Shown here in pieces: positions 1 to 9,008 of a stretch of DNA of 64,000 nt. A program made the position numbers and the translations under genes. Origin of the DNA: JBKPNZ01 sp046732895. Lineage in GTDB: Bacteria; Actinomycetota; Thermoleophilia; Solirubrobacterales; 70-9. Every line of letters starts with the position of its first letter. Position 1 is the first letter of the stretch. Location: assembly GCA_046732895.1 (NCBI GenBank), contig JBKPNZ010000035.1:1-64000 (forward strand), read 5' to 3'. The notes beneath the pieces were generated by a model. It did not search any database. It worked only from the letters and a program-made list of their open reading frames with translations, and was not told where the DNA came from.

Positions 1-502
1 TCTCCTGCCGCTCGGCGGCGAGGCGCTTGGCGGCCTCGATCGCGACCGTCGACCCGGCCGCGCCGGCGGCCAGCGCCGCGAGCGCCCAACGGTGGCCGGT
101 GTCGTCGATGCCGAGGACGCGGTCGATCGAGATCGGGCCGGGGCCGCCGTCGATCATCGCCAGGATCGCGGCGATGAGGGTCAGGTTGAACTCGTAGCCG
201 CCCTGCGCATTCCAAAAGCCCCTCTGCAGGTGGACCTTGCGAATCGCGGTGATCATCGTGGCGATCAGCGCAGTACCCGCGAGCGGGGTGAGGAAGCCGG
301 CTGCGAACATCGCGCCGCCACCCGCCTCCGAGGCCCCGGCCAGAAGCGCATCGGCCCTGGCCGGGCGCATCTCGAGCTTCTCCATCGTCTCCGCCGTGCC
401 CTCGGGGCCAGGTCCGCCGAACCAGCCGAAGAGCTTCTGGGTTCCATGTCCGACGAATAGCCCGCCGATGAACAGGCGAGCCGCCAGTCGTCCAAGCTTC
501 AT
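1..502 (-). CDS. DoxX family membrane protein (3' end outside window)
   Basis: The first 167 codons are present and the reading frame runs off the left edge without a stop. The start is ATG at 502 with GGAGG about 9 bases upstream. The N-terminus carries the DoxX signature: a hydrophobic helix followed by GLFVGHGTQKLFGWFGG. Further helices follow at about residues 60-85 and 105-125, which fits the four-helix DoxX fold. DoxX proteins are small integral membrane proteins linked to redox and thiol stress or to quinone-coupled oxidases; the substrate here cannot be read from sequence. It lies 84 bases downstream of the hydrolase gene on the same strand and may share its transcript. Confidence 0.85.
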   Translation of the reverse strand, partial: MKLGRLAARLFIGGLFVGHGTQKLFGWFGGPGPEGTAETMEKLEMRPARADALLAGASEAGGGAMFAAGFLTPLAGTALIATMITAIRKVHLQRGFWNAQGGYEFNLTLIAAILAMIDGGPGPISIDRVLGIDDTGHRWALAALAAGAAGSTVAIEAAKRLAAERQE

Positions 503-586
503 CTGAGTTCGCCTCCGTTCGATTGGGGTCCCCCCGACACCCCTCGCGGCGCCTTTACCCGCCCAGGCGCGGCGGCAATCCGGCGG

Positions 587-1771
587 CTAGCCGAGGAACG
601 ACCCGATCGCCTCGTGCGTCTCGCGCGGGCGCTCGAGCTGCGGGACGTGGCCGCAGTCGAGCACGACGTGGGTGGCCGCCGGCAGGCGCTCCTCGACGTG
701 GCGGCGGAACCCCAGCGGCACGAGCCGGTCGTTGCGGCCCCAGACGAACATCGAGTCGGGGGCGAGCTCGCGCAGCCGAGTCCAGAAACCCCGCTCGCCG
801 TGGGGCTCCTCCATGTAGATATTGCGAGCCGCCTCGTAGAAGGCGACGCGGCCGGACGGCCTGAGGAACGCGCGCAGGAACTCATCGACGCCCGCGGCCG
901 ACCACCCCTCCCTGCCGCCGGGCACCAGCGAGCGCACGATCGGCTCCACCGCCCAGCGTGGGGTCGGCTGGATCAGCCCGAGCCGCGGAAGCGGCAGCTG
1001 GAGCAGCCAGTGCCATTGCCGTGGCCGCAGCCAGGCGAGCGCCGGGCTCAGAAGCACGAGCCGCTCTACCCGCTTCGGCGCGATCAGGCCGAGCTCGAGC
1101 GCGATCCGGCCGCCCATCGAGTTGCCGATCAGGTGGGTCCGCTCGACGCCGAGCTCGTTCATCAGCTCGCGCACGGCCCCGGCGAACCACGGGGCGTTGT
1201 AGGCGCCGGCGACCGGCTTGGAGGAGTCGCCGAATCCGGGCAGGTCGAGGGCGATCACCCGGAAGCCTTCAGGGGCGAGCGCCCTGACCGTCGGCAGGAA
1301 AGAGGCCTTGGTGCCACCGAGCCCGTGCAGGCAGACGATCGGCTCACCCTCGCCCGCTTCGAGAAACGAGAACTCGTGGTGACGTGTCTTGACGCGCTGG
1401 AACCGCAGCCGCCCGGGCTCGGTGCCGCCGCTCGTCGCGGCGAGGAAGCCGACGCCGAGGTGCAGGTTGCGCCGCACGCGCAGACGGCCGGCGCGGAAGG
1501 CGCCCATGCCGCCGCGGATGTCCGCAGCGATCCGCTCCCAGGTCTCGGCGTCGGCGGTCAGCAGCGCATCGGGCTCGCTCCCCTCGTCGGCTGGGACCAG
1601 GCGGACGTCCGGAAGCGAGATCAGCGCGTCCCACTCGCTGTCGCCCTCGACCTCGAGGCGGATCTGCGCCAGACCACCCGGGACGTCGATGACGTCGGGA
1701 TCGAAGCGCGCGGCGAGCTTCGCGAGCGCTGGAGGTGCCTGAGTCTTGGCGGCAGCAGCCTTCATCGGCAT
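587..1771 (-). CDS. Alpha/beta hydrolase with N-terminal SCP2-like domain
   Basis: This 394-residue protein has two parts. Residues about 15-125 resemble an SCP2/sterol-carrier lipid-binding domain (a segment like WERIAADIRGGMGAFRAGRL is typical). Residues about 130-394 form an alpha/beta hydrolase. The oxyanion motif is HGLGG at 149, the nucleophile elbow GNSMGG places Ser218, the acid is Asp348 in GRNDRLVP, and the base is His375 in CGHVPQLERP, so the triad is complete. The hydrolase half most resembles meta-cleavage-product or lipase-like hydrolases. The lipid-carrier fusion suggests a hydrophobic ester or ketone substrate, which is inference. No signal peptide is visible, so it is probably cytoplasmic. 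Confidence 0.85.
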   Translation of the reverse strand: MPMKAAAAKTQAPPALAKLAARFDPDVIDVPGGLAQIRLEVEGDSEWDALISLPDVRLVPADEGSEPDALLTADAETWERIAADIRGGMGAFRAGRLRVRRNLHLGVGFLAATSGGTEPGRLRFQRVKTRHHEFSFLEAGEGEPIVCLHGLGGTKASFLPTVRALAPEGFRVIALDLPGFGDSSKPVAGAYNAPWFAGAVRELMNELGVERTHLIGNSMGGRIALELGLIAPKRVERLVLLSPALAWLRPRQWHWLLQLPLPRLGLIQPTPRWAVEPIVRSLVPGGREGWSAAGVDEFLRAFLRPSGRVAFYEAARNIYMEEPHGERGFWTRLRELAPDSMFVWGRNDRLVPLGFRRHVEERLPAATHVVLDCGHVPQLERPRETHEAIGSFLG

Positions 1772-1914
1772 TCTCGCCGACCATTCTGCCCCACTCGGCG
1801 GTGGGGAAACCGCTGCGCTAGCCGAAGTGCTCGTCTTCGAACCAAAACCCTTGCGCCGGTTGCCCGCGCCCCGTAGGCTGGGCGCAGGCTCAGTGGCCGT
1901 GCTCGATCATTGGC

Positions 1915-1938
1915 CGAGCGGATCGGTTGATCCGCTCG
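1915..1938. terminator. Terminator-like hairpin
   Basis: A perfect 10-bp inverted repeat (1915-1924 and 1929-1938) encloses a GGTT loop. It lies in the 233-base gap between the small secreted protein gene (ends at 2005) and the start of the hydrolase gene, both on the minus strand, so it is placed to end transcription of the former. No T-run follows it. The rest of the gap shows no gene. Confidence 0.45.
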
Positions 1939-2004
1939 AGCGGTCGATAGGGGTGGCGGCGGGCGGTCCTAGGAAGGATCCGGGGACGCGCCCGCCGCTG
2001 CCGG

Positions 2005-2394
2005 TCAGGCCCCCGTGAAGGTGTCGCCCTCGCAGGTGCCCCCGCGCACCTTCTTCCTCAGGACCTTGAACTTCGCCGCCGAGACCGTGCTCGGCTGCCC
2101 GAGTCCGGCGAAGGCTCCGTGCCTCGAGGTCCTATCGGTGTCGACGAGCTTCTGGTCGCCGCCGATGAACAGGGCGAACATCTTCACCGTGCGCCCCGGG
2201 AGGCACTTGTGCTTCGGCGAGGTGAGGAACCCCGAGTAGAGGCAATGGTCGGGATCGGGGCCGGAGCTGCAACTGACGCTCGTATCCCCGAAGTCCGTGT
2301 CGATTGCCTTGGCGTTGGCCTGCGACGCTCCGAGCAACATCGCTGCCAACGTCGCCGCCACGAGCCCTGCCTTGAGTCTTCCCTGCGTACTCAT
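2005..2394 (-). CDS. Small secreted cysteine-containing protein, unknown function
   Basis: I do not recognise this 129-residue protein. It starts at ATG 2394 with a strong GGAGG about 7 bases upstream. Residues 1-28 look like a cleavable signal peptide (KAGLVAATLAAMLLGASQANA). The mature part has several cysteines (CSSGPDPDHC, KHKC, GGTCEG) that could form disulfides and is rich in Gly, Lys and Asp. It is probably an exported small protein. The downstream hairpin at 1915-1938 suggests a single-gene transcript. Confidence 0.6.
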   Translation of the reverse strand: MSTQGRLKAGLVAATLAAMLLGASQANAKAIDTDFGDTSVSCSSGPDPDHCLYSGFLTSPKHKCLPGRTVKMFALFIGGDQKLVDTDRTSRHGAFAGLGQPSTVSAAKFKVLRKKVRGGTCEGDTFTGA

Positions 2395-2464
2395 CCCGAT
2401 ACCTCCGTGTGTCGTCGCTGCTTAGGGGCGCGAGCGTAGCCGAGGGGTGACCCGCTCTTCAGCT

Positions 2465-2932
2465 CTAGGTCGGCTTAGTCGTCATCGCCCAGATCGCCAC
2501 GACGTAGGCGACGATCGCGATGCCGATGAGAACCGTCGCAACGGTGATCCCCGCCCCGCCATCGGACGCCTGAGAGCGAGCGCGGCGCAAACCCAGCCAC
2601 GCCCCGATGGTCGAGATGAGGATGAGGAGGAAGCCGACGTCGGCGGTCATGTAGCCGATACCGACCCAGTCCGGATCGCTCGGCAGATCGCTGAGATGCT
2701 CCTTGGAGTAGATCCACTCCGACCCGACGCGCATCACGATGTAGGCGGGGATCGCGGCGTAGAGGAGCGAGCGGAAGCTGAGCTGCACCGATGCGAGCGT
2801 GCCGTCGCGCCGGGCGGCGACGAGGAAGGTCGCGGAGGTCACGAGCGCCCCGACCAGCGTCAGGGCACCGAGCACGTGCACGAAGAGCGCGAGGTTCCAG
2901 TCGTCGGGGCGGATCGTCGCAAGCACGCTCAT
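2465..2932 (-). CDS. DUF2269-like integral membrane protein
   Basis: The protein has 155 residues and about four hydrophobic segments (residues about 13-38, 50-72, 88-108 and 125-150). The first helix carries a conserved-looking His in FVHVLGALTLVGALV, as in the DUF2269 and CopD-like families of membrane proteins. The start was placed at ATG 2932 because it lies directly after the stop of the upstream gene (TGATATG) with AGGTG 8 bases before it; a GTG at 2941 is in frame as well. It forms a translationally coupled pair with its homologous-looking neighbour. Function unknown. Confidence 0.7.
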   Translation of the reverse strand: MSVLATIRPDDWNLALFVHVLGALTLVGALVTSATFLVAARRDGTLASVQLSFRSLLYAAIPAYIVMRVGSEWIYSKEHLSDLPSDPDWVGIGYMTADVGFLLILISTIGAWLGLRRARSQASDGGAGITVATVLIGIAIVAYVVAIWAMTTKPT

Positions 2933-2933
2933 A

Positions 2934-3335
2934 TCACGCACCTGGCTTCCAGACCATCAGCACCAGAATCGCGATCACCGACGCCGCCCGCAGCCAATGC
3001 CACATCGTCACCTGCGCCCGGCCGGGCTCGCCGCCGCCGCCGTCCAGGACCGCCATCGTCTCGAGCCGCGCGCGAGCACCGAAGAAGCTGGCGAGTCCGA
3101 ACAGCACCAACGCCCCGAGGATCCATCCGTCCCAGATCTCATAGCCGTCGACGTAGAGGGCGAGCCAGATCCCGAAGATCACGAGGCCTGCTCCGCTCAC
3201 GTTCCAGGCCATATCGGCGACGAAGAAGCTCCCCCTCGTGGGCACGGCCCCCAGGGCGTAGGCGCTGAACATGACGATCGTGATGAACGTGATCGCCGCC
3301 GAGAGGACGTGCAGGAAGAGCAGGGTGTCGTACAC
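2934..3335 (-). CDS. DUF2269-like integral membrane protein, partner of the next gene
   Basis: The protein has 133 residues, a GTG start and four predicted helices. It begins with LLFLHVLSAAITFITIVMF, sharing the helix-with-His pattern of the adjacent protein. The two genes are one base apart and their products probably form a heteromeric membrane complex, which is inference from architecture and coupling. I see no catalytic motif. The 50 bases between this gene's start and the FAD oxidoreductase stop may hold its promoter. Confidence 0.65.
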   Translation of the reverse strand: MYDTLLFLHVLSAAITFITIVMFSAYALGAVPTRGSFFVADMAWNVSGAGLVIFGIWLALYVDGYEIWDGWILGALVLFGLASFFGARARLETMAVLDGGGGEPGRAQVTMWHWLRAASVIAILVLMVWKPGA

Positions 3336-3385
3336 GGCTACGGCAGCCTAATCATCAATTCGGCGAAAAAAGCGACCGCAGGGGA

Positions 3386-4774
3386 TCAGGCCGCGATGTC
3401 GTGGTTTGCGCGGATGACACCGTTCGGATCCCACTTCGACTTGATCTCGCGCAGGCGCTCGAGGTTGTCGGGCGGGAACAGCGACTCGACGGGCGTCGGG
3501 CGCTCGGCGAAGTTGAAGTAGTCGCCGTTCGCCGCCCACGGCTCCATCGCGTCGTGGAGGGAATCGAGGGCGGCGTTGACCGGCTGCGCCATCTCCGGCG
3601 CCATCGGCAGACCGACGGCCAGCATCAGGTAGGCCGCGTCCAGGAACCCGAGGGCGCCACAGCCCTCCCTGGCGCGACTGAGCGCGCCCCCGACGTGGCG
3701 CAGCTCGCCCAGGAGCAGCGGCGAGTCGGAGCCGGGCCCGACCTCGCCGACGAAGGTGTCGATCGCATCGTCAGGGAGCTCGCGGATCATCGCGGAGTGG
3801 GTCAAGCCCGGCACCGGTGGCTCGGGATCCATGTGGATCTCGCAGAGGCCGGCGGGCGGCATCGGCCCGAGCATGTCCATCAGCGGCTCGCCCAGCTCGC
3901 GCATCGGCGCCACGAGCTCCGGACCGTCCGCGGGGTCCCCCGCGAAGCACACACCGATCGTCAGCACCATGCGGCCGCGCAGCGGCTCGGGCACGTCCGG
4001 GAGCGGAGGGGGCGTGAGGATGCGGGCGATCGAGCTGACCGTGTCGGGAACAGTTTCGGTCCAGTCACGCCACTTACGGAAGTCCTCGGCCGCGTTGTCG
4101 GGCGGGAAGATCATCGTCCCCGCGTAGACCTCGGCGAGCGGGATCAGGTCGATCTCCATGGCGGTGGCGATCGCGAAGTTCCCGCCGCCGCCGCGCATCG
4201 CCCAGAAAAGGTCCGGCTCCGTCTCGGCTTCGATGGTTCGCTGCTCGCCGTCGGCCGTGACCACATCGAGCGAGCGGATGCTGTTGCAGGACAGGCCGTA
4301 GTGGCGGCTCAGCCAGCTGAGCCCCCCGCCGAGCGAATAGGGGAGCGCGCTCACGTTCGGCGAGGACCCCGCGAGGGCGGTGAACCCATGCTCGCCCGCG
4401 GCGTTCATCGCGTCGCGCCAGATCACGCCGGCGCCGAGCTTCGCCACCCCCCGGTCGGGATCGACCTCGATCGAGTCGAGCCCGGTTGTGCGGATCAGGA
4501 TCGTGCCGGCGAGATCGCCCATCACGGCCGCGCCATGGCCAAGCGCCTGCGCGGTGACGCGCATACCTGACTCGCGGGCGAAGTTGATCGCGGCGGACAC
4601 ATCGTCGGCGTTCGTCACCCTGACGACGGCCTCGGGCTGCTGGTCGGCGATGAGGTTCCAGGCCTGTCGGGCCTCATCCCAGCCGTCACTCTCGGGACTC
4701 GCCAGGTCGCCATCCACCCGCCCCGCCAACTCCGCAACAGCACCTGCCTCCACGCTTGCTCCTTCCTCACTCAT
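3386..4774 (-). CDS. FAD-binding oxidoreductase, berberine-bridge type
   Basis: The protein has 462 residues. The PCMH-type FAD domain covers about residues 20-210 and includes GHGAAVMG, whose His is the candidate for covalent flavin attachment, and SLGGGLSWLSRHYGLSCNSI. The C-terminus has the BBE signature: FNFAERPTPVESLFPPDNLE followed by LREIKSKWDPNGVIRAN. The family oxidises sugars, alcohols or alkaloid-like substrates with oxygen or another acceptor; the substrate is not predictable. I chose ATG 4774 because the family homology begins just after it. The frame stays open to 5017, but that extension is Arg-rich and overlaps the divergent aminotransferase gene. Confidence 0.88.
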   Translation of the reverse strand: MSEEGASVEAGAVAELAGRVDGDLASPESDGWDEARQAWNLIADQQPEAVVRVTNADDVSAAINFARESGMRVTAQALGHGAAVMGDLAGTILIRTTGLDSIEVDPDRGVAKLGAGVIWRDAMNAAGEHGFTALAGSSPNVSALPYSLGGGLSWLSRHYGLSCNSIRSLDVVTADGEQRTIEAETEPDLFWAMRGGGGNFAIATAMEIDLIPLAEVYAGTMIFPPDNAAEDFRKWRDWTETVPDTVSSIARILTPPPLPDVPEPLRGRMVLTIGVCFAGDPADGPELVAPMRELGEPLMDMLGPMPPAGLCEIHMDPEPPVPGLTHSAMIRELPDDAIDTFVGEVGPGSDSPLLLGELRHVGGALSRAREGCGALGFLDAAYLMLAVGLPMAPEMAQPVNAALDSLHDAMEPWAANGDYFNFAERPTPVESLFPPDNLERLREIKSKWDPNGVIRANHDIAA

Positions 4775-4869
4775 CGAACACCCGACCGGGCCCCGTCCGG
4801 CTCGCGCCACCCTAGCGAGACTGGGCGAACGCGCGTGATCGACCTGTGATCTGCGCCAAACTACGGCCG

Positions 4870-6315
4870 ATGCCCGAGGCCTTCGACCAGCCGACCCCGC
4901 CCGGAGGCCGGCCTGCGAGCGGCGGCGCCACACGGCATCGGCGCGCCCATACCTCGGCGCGCGACCTCGAGCGCTACGCCGACCTGTTCGCCGCGCGCAC
5001 TCGAGAGATGCGCTCATCGGCGATGCGGGATCTGATGGAGATCACCGCGCAGCCCGAGGTGATCTCGCTCGCCGGCGGCCTGCCCGACACCTCGACCTTC
5101 CCGCCGGAGTCGTTCGCGGCCCAGATGACGCGCATCGCGCAGGAGTCGTCGGCGGAGGCCCTCCAGTACGGGCCGACAGAGGGATTCGTCCGTACCCGCG
5201 AGTGCGTCGCCGAGGTGATGGCGGCAGAGGGAATGCGACCGGACCTCGAGGACGTCATCGTCACGACCGGCGGCCAGCAGGCGATCGACCTTGTCGCGAA
5301 GACGCTGATCGACCCGGGCGATCCTGTCATCTGCGAGGCGCCCACCTACCCGGGCGCCGTGCCGGTGTTCTGCTCGTACCAAGCGGAGACGTTCCAGGTC
5401 GAAATGGACGCGCACGGGATGAAGGTGGACGAGCTCGAGCTCCTGCTCGACCGCCTGGCCGCCGACGGACGCCGGCCGAAGTTCATCTACTCCGTGCCGA
5501 CCTTCCAGAACCCCGCCGGCTTCACCCTGTCCGCAGAGCGCCGGCGGCGGCTGGTCGAGCTGGCCCGCGAGCGCGAGGTCCTGGTCGTCGAGGACAACCC
5601 CTACGGCCTGCTGCGCTACGAGGGCGCGCCGCTCGAACCCCTGTACAAGCTCGATGGCGGCGACTACGTCCTCTATCTCGGCACGTTCTCGAAGATCCTC
5701 TCCCCCGGCATCCGGCTCGGCTGGCTGTGCGCACCGCCGCCGATCATGGAGAAGGTCGTGCTCGGCAAGCAGGCGTCGGACCTGTGCACGTCGACGCTGA
5801 CCCAGTACTTCGTCAGCGAGTACTTCGGCGAGGGGCGCTGGCGCGAGTACATCGCCGACCTCGTTCGCATCTATCGCGACCGGCGCGACGCGATGCTCGA
5901 GGCGCTCACCCGCCACTTCCCGAGCCAGGCGAGCTGGTCCGTCCCCGAGGGCGGGCTCTTCCTGTGGGCCACGCTCCCCGACTACATCAACACGACCGAC
6001 CTGCTGGCCAAGGCGTTGCGCGAGAACGTCGCCTTCGTCCCCGGCTCCGCCGCCTACGTCGATGGGCGCGGGACCGCCGCGATGCGCCTCAACTTCAGCG
6101 GTTCCACCGAGGACGAGATCCGCGAGGGAATCCGCCGGATCGGCAACGTGATCGGCGAACAGGTCGAGCTCTTCGAGACCATCACCAAGGAACACCAATT
6201 GCCCGGAGCCTCCTCCGCTTCGCGTCCGGGGGCGCCGGGGTTCGACAGGGTTCTGCCGGAACAGCACACGGACGAGATCGAGAACGTGCTGCCGTTTCGG
6301 CCCAAGGACCAGTGA
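4870..6315 (+). CDS. PLP-dependent aminotransferase, class I/II (2-aminoadipate/MocR type)
   Basis: The protein has 481 residues. Fold-type I features are clear: SLAGGLPDTSTFP near the N-terminus, TTGGQQAIDL for phosphate binding, SVPTFQNPAGFTLS with the conserved Asn, VVEDNPYGLLRYEG with the cofactor Asp, and the Schiff-base Lys in GTFSKILSPGIRLGW. This set matches the LysN/2-aminoadipate aminotransferase group; there is no N-terminal GntR HTH. An in-frame GTG at 4846 would add eight residues. The C-terminal 40 residues are low-complexity. The next gene, a D-Ala-D-Ala-ligase-like enzyme, starts 7 bases later, so the two are probably cotranscribed. A role in supplying an amino acid to that ligase is a guess. 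Confidence 0.88.
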   Translation: MPEAFDQPTPPGGRPASGGATRHRRAHTSARDLERYADLFAARTREMRSSAMRDLMEITAQPEVISLAGGLPDTSTFPPESFAAQMTRIAQESSAEALQYGPTEGFVRTRECVAEVMAAEGMRPDLEDVIVTTGGQQAIDLVAKTLIDPGDPVICEAPTYPGAVPVFCSYQAETFQVEMDAHGMKVDELELLLDRLAADGRRPKFIYSVPTFQNPAGFTLSAERRRRLVELAREREVLVVEDNPYGLLRYEGAPLEPLYKLDGGDYVLYLGTFSKILSPGIRLGWLCAPPPIMEKVVLGKQASDLCTSTLTQYFVSEYFGEGRWREYIADLVRIYRDRRDAMLEALTRHFPSQASWSVPEGGLFLWATLPDYINTTDLLAKALRENVAFVPGSAAYVDGRGTAAMRLNFSGSTEDEIREGIRRIGNVIGEQVELFETITKEHQLPGASSASRPGAPGFDRVLPEQHTDEIENVLPFRPKDQ

Positions 6316-6322
6316 GGCCGCG

Positions 6323-7267
6323 GTGAGGGTCGGGGTGCTGAAGGGCGGACGCTCGCTGGAGCGGCAGGTCTCGCTGCGCTCGGCCGCTCGCGTGGAGGAC
6401 GCCCTACGCTCGCTCGGGCACGAGGTCGTGCCGGTCGATGTCGGCGGGCAGCTCGTGGCGCCGCTGAAGGAAGCGCGGGTGGATGTCGCCTTCATCGCCC
6501 TGCATGGGCCCGGCGGCGAGGACGGAACCGTCCAGGAGCTGCTCGAGATCCTCGGCATCCCCTACACCGGGCCCGGTGTCGCCGCCTGCATGCGCTGCAT
6601 GGACAAGGTGCTCGCCAAGCACGCGCTGCGCGACGCCGGCGTGCCGACCCCCGACTGGTTCGCGATCAACTCCACCGCCTTCCGCGAGCTGGGTGCTGCC
6701 GATGCGCTCGAGGAGATCGAGGAGCGGCTGGGATTTCCCCTCGTCGTGAAGCCCGCCGCGCAGGGCTCAGCGCTGGGCGTCCGCTTCGCCGCCGCGCGCG
6801 AGGACGTGCCCGAGGCGCTGGTCGCCGCCCTGTCCTACGACGAGCGCGTCCTGCTCGAACGCCACGTCGGCGGCCGCGAGCTGGCCGTTTCGGTGCTCGA
6901 CTCCGAGGCGCTGCCGATCGTCGAGGTCCGACCGCGCGATGAGGACCTCTTCAACTACGACGCGCGCTACGAGATCGGGCGGACCGACTACATCTGCCCG
7001 GCAGAGCTCTCCGAGTCTGAGTCGACGGCCGTGCGCGACGCCGCCCTGCGCGCCTGCGAGGCGCTGGGGGCCCGCGCCTTCCCCCGCGTCGACCTGATTC
7101 TCGCCGACGACGGCCCGCAGGTACTCGAGGTGGAGGCGATTCCCGGCCTCACCGACACGTCGCTGCTGCCGATGGCGGCCGAGGCCGGCGGCATCTCGTT
7201 CGAGGAGCTCTGCGGACGGGTGGTGGAGCTGGCGCTCGCGCCCGCAGCCGGCTCGCCGGCCGGGTGA
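6323..7267 (+). CDS. D-alanine--D-alanine ligase-like ATP-grasp protein (copy 1)
   Basis: The protein has 314 residues and a GTG start 7 bases after the aminotransferase stop. ATP-grasp motifs are present: ALHGPGGEDGTVQELLEILG, VVKPAAQGSALGV, LLERHVGGRELAVSVL and RVDLIL. The metal-binding segment is EVEAIPGLTDTS instead of the usual EVNTxPGMTxxS, so the Asn that normally binds Mg is replaced by Glu. It could be a true Ddl of slightly divergent type or an ATP-grasp ligase with a different amino acid. A second, more canonical copy sits at 47403, so the two are probably not interchangeable. Confidence 0.8.
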   Translation: MRVGVLKGGRSLERQVSLRSAARVEDALRSLGHEVVPVDVGGQLVAPLKEARVDVAFIALHGPGGEDGTVQELLEILGIPYTGPGVAACMRCMDKVLAKHALRDAGVPTPDWFAINSTAFRELGAADALEEIEERLGFPLVVKPAAQGSALGVRFAAAREDVPEALVAALSYDERVLLERHVGGRELAVSVLDSEALPIVEVRPRDEDLFNYDARYEIGRTDYICPAELSESESTAVRDAALRACEALGARAFPRVDLILADDGPQVLEVEAIPGLTDTSLLPMAAEAGGISFEELCGRVVELALAPAAGSPAG

Positions 7268-7331
7268 GGACGTTGACCGCGGCGTAGTGATCGCGTACCC
7301 TCGCTCGGTAGTGCGAGCAGGGAGGATTCGC

Positions 7332-9008
7332 ATGACATCGAGGGCAGTGGGCGTCCTGGTCACGCTCGCCGCATTGGCCGGATCAGCCCCCTCCGTCGCG
7401 TCCGCCGCCCCGATCACGGTGACGACCACCGACGAGAGCTCGGCGACGGATTGCACTCTGCCGGACGCAATCGCGGCGGCGAACTTCGACACCGCCGAGG
7501 GACAGTGTTCCGCCGGCAGCGGCGCTGACGCGATCACGGTCACAGCCACCGGAGTGATCGACGTCACCAGCGGTTTGCCGGTGATCAATTCGGACATGAC
7601 GATCGACGGGCCGGGCGAGTTCGACCTCAACGTCCGCCGTCAGTCCGCGGCCCCCGCATTTCGGCTCTTCGCCGTGAACTCCGGCAAGACGGCGACCATC
7701 TCCGACCTGACGATCTCGAACGGTCGCCTCGAGGCGAACGTGCCCGGGGCGGGTGTGGCGAATTTCGGCACGCTGACGCTGGACCATGTCCTCGTCGCCG
7801 GCAATGCCCTGGTGATCACGGCCAACCAGAGCGGGGGCGGTCCCGCGCCGACGGGCGGAGGCATCGCCAACCTCGGCACCATGACGCTGCGCGACAGCCG
7901 AGTCGAATCGAACAGCGTGAGTGCCACAAACACGGGGACCGGGAACGCGGCCGCCGACGCCAGCGGCGGCGGCGTCATGAACTTCGGCACGATGACGATC
8001 GAGCGCTCGACGATCGCCAACAACCAGGCGTATGCCGCCGTCACAAGCAATGATTCCGAGGCGAGCGCATTCGCCGCCGGCGGCGGCATCCGCAACTGGG
8101 TGACCAGTGGGACCGGTCTCACTGTGCGCAGGAGCACGATCAGCGGGAACACGACTGCAGCAGACGCACCCGCGCCGGCCTTCGCGACTCGCCGCGGCGG
8201 CGGCATCTACAACTTCTTCGGCTCGCTGACCCTTGTGAGCGACACGATCGCCTTCAACACCGCGACGGGCGGGGCGAACCTGGTTGCGCAGGCGACTGAG
8301 TCGGTCACCAACACGATCATCTCCAACCCGGTCGACGGGCCGAACTGCGAAAACTCGAACGGCAACAGCATCGACACGGACGGTGGCTTCAACCTCACGT
8401 TTCCGAGCACGTGCGACGGACTGACGGCGCTCGTTGGCGATCCGAACCTTGGAAACCTCAACGAGAACGGCGGGCCAAGCCCGACCCACGAGCTCGGTCC
8501 CGGTAGCGCCGCCTACGACCAGGGCGACTCGAGCGGCGACACCGCGGACCAGCGCGGGTTCGATCGGCCCATCGATCTGACTGGCGTGGCAAACGCCGCC
8601 GGCGGCGACGGAGCCGACATCGGAGCGCTCGAGGCCCAGGACGACGACAACGATGGCGTCCCGGAAGGGACGGACCAGTGCCCGGCGTTACCCAACGCGA
8701 CGTCGAGCGGCTGCCCCGAGGTGGCGCGCGAGCTGACCCTGAGGTATTCCGCCAAGCGAGAGCGGTTCAAGGGCAGGCTCACGACGGCCGGCCCGCAGGA
8801 GTGCGTGGACAACCAGGAGGTGTCCATCTTCCGCAGGGCGAAGGGCCCGGACAAGCACATCGGCGATGCCGTGACTCACCCCAACGGCAAGTACAAGCTC
8901 AACAAACACGCGAGGCGCGGCAGGTACTACTCGAAGGCGGCAGAAATCGTCGTCCCTGACGTTGCCGACTGCCAGCCGGCGAAGTCGCCCACCAAATCGG
9001 TCCGTTAG
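7332..9008 (+). CDS. Secreted right-handed beta-helix repeat protein
   Basis: The protein has 558 residues, starting at ATG 7332 with GGAGGA 5 bases upstream. Residues 1-26 are a signal peptide ending near SVASAAP. The segment CTLPDAIAAANFDT is the CSLREAI-like motif that opens many bacterial parallel beta-helix surface proteins. Repeats of the type GGGIxNxGTMTLxxSxxxxN follow to about residue 350. The stretch SAAYDQGDSSGDTADQRGF resembles the choice-of-anchor Q domain, followed by a short thrombospondin-3-like Asp-rich piece (DDDNDGVPEGTDQCP). The tail is basic. Likely an extracellular adhesin or polysaccharide-binding protein. Its stop overlaps the convergent TetR stop. Confidence 0.82.
   Translation: MTSRAVGVLVTLAALAGSAPSVASAAPITVTTTDESSATDCTLPDAIAAANFDTAEGQCSAGSGADAITVTATGVIDVTSGLPVINSDMTIDGPGEFDLNVRRQSAAPAFRLFAVNSGKTATISDLTISNGRLEANVPGAGVANFGTLTLDHVLVAGNALVITANQSGGGPAPTGGGIANLGTMTLRDSRVESNSVSATNTGTGNAAADASGGGVMNFGTMTIERSTIANNQAYAAVTSNDSEASAFAAGGGIRNWVTSGTGLTVRRSTISGNTTAADAPAPAFATRRGGGIYNFFGSLTLVSDTIAFNTATGGANLVAQATESVTNTIISNPVDGPNCENSNGNSIDTDGGFNLTFPSTCDGLTALVGDPNLGNLNENGGPSPTHELGPGSAAYDQGDSSGDTADQRGFDRPIDLTGVANAAGGDGADIGALEAQDDDNDGVPEGTDQCPALPNATSSGCPEVARELTLRYSAKRERFKGRLTTAGPQECVDNQEVSIFRRAKGPDKHIGDAVTHPNGKYKLNKHARRGRYYSKAAEIVVPDVADCQPAKSPTKSVR

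Noticed and set aside
614..1876. A 420-residue plus-strand frame opposite the hydrolase
   Set aside because: It has no recognisable domain and mirrors the hydrolase codons.
4775..5017. An 81-residue N-terminal extension of the FAD oxidoreductase
   Set aside because: It is Arg-rich, lacks homology to the family and overlaps the divergent aminotransferase gene.
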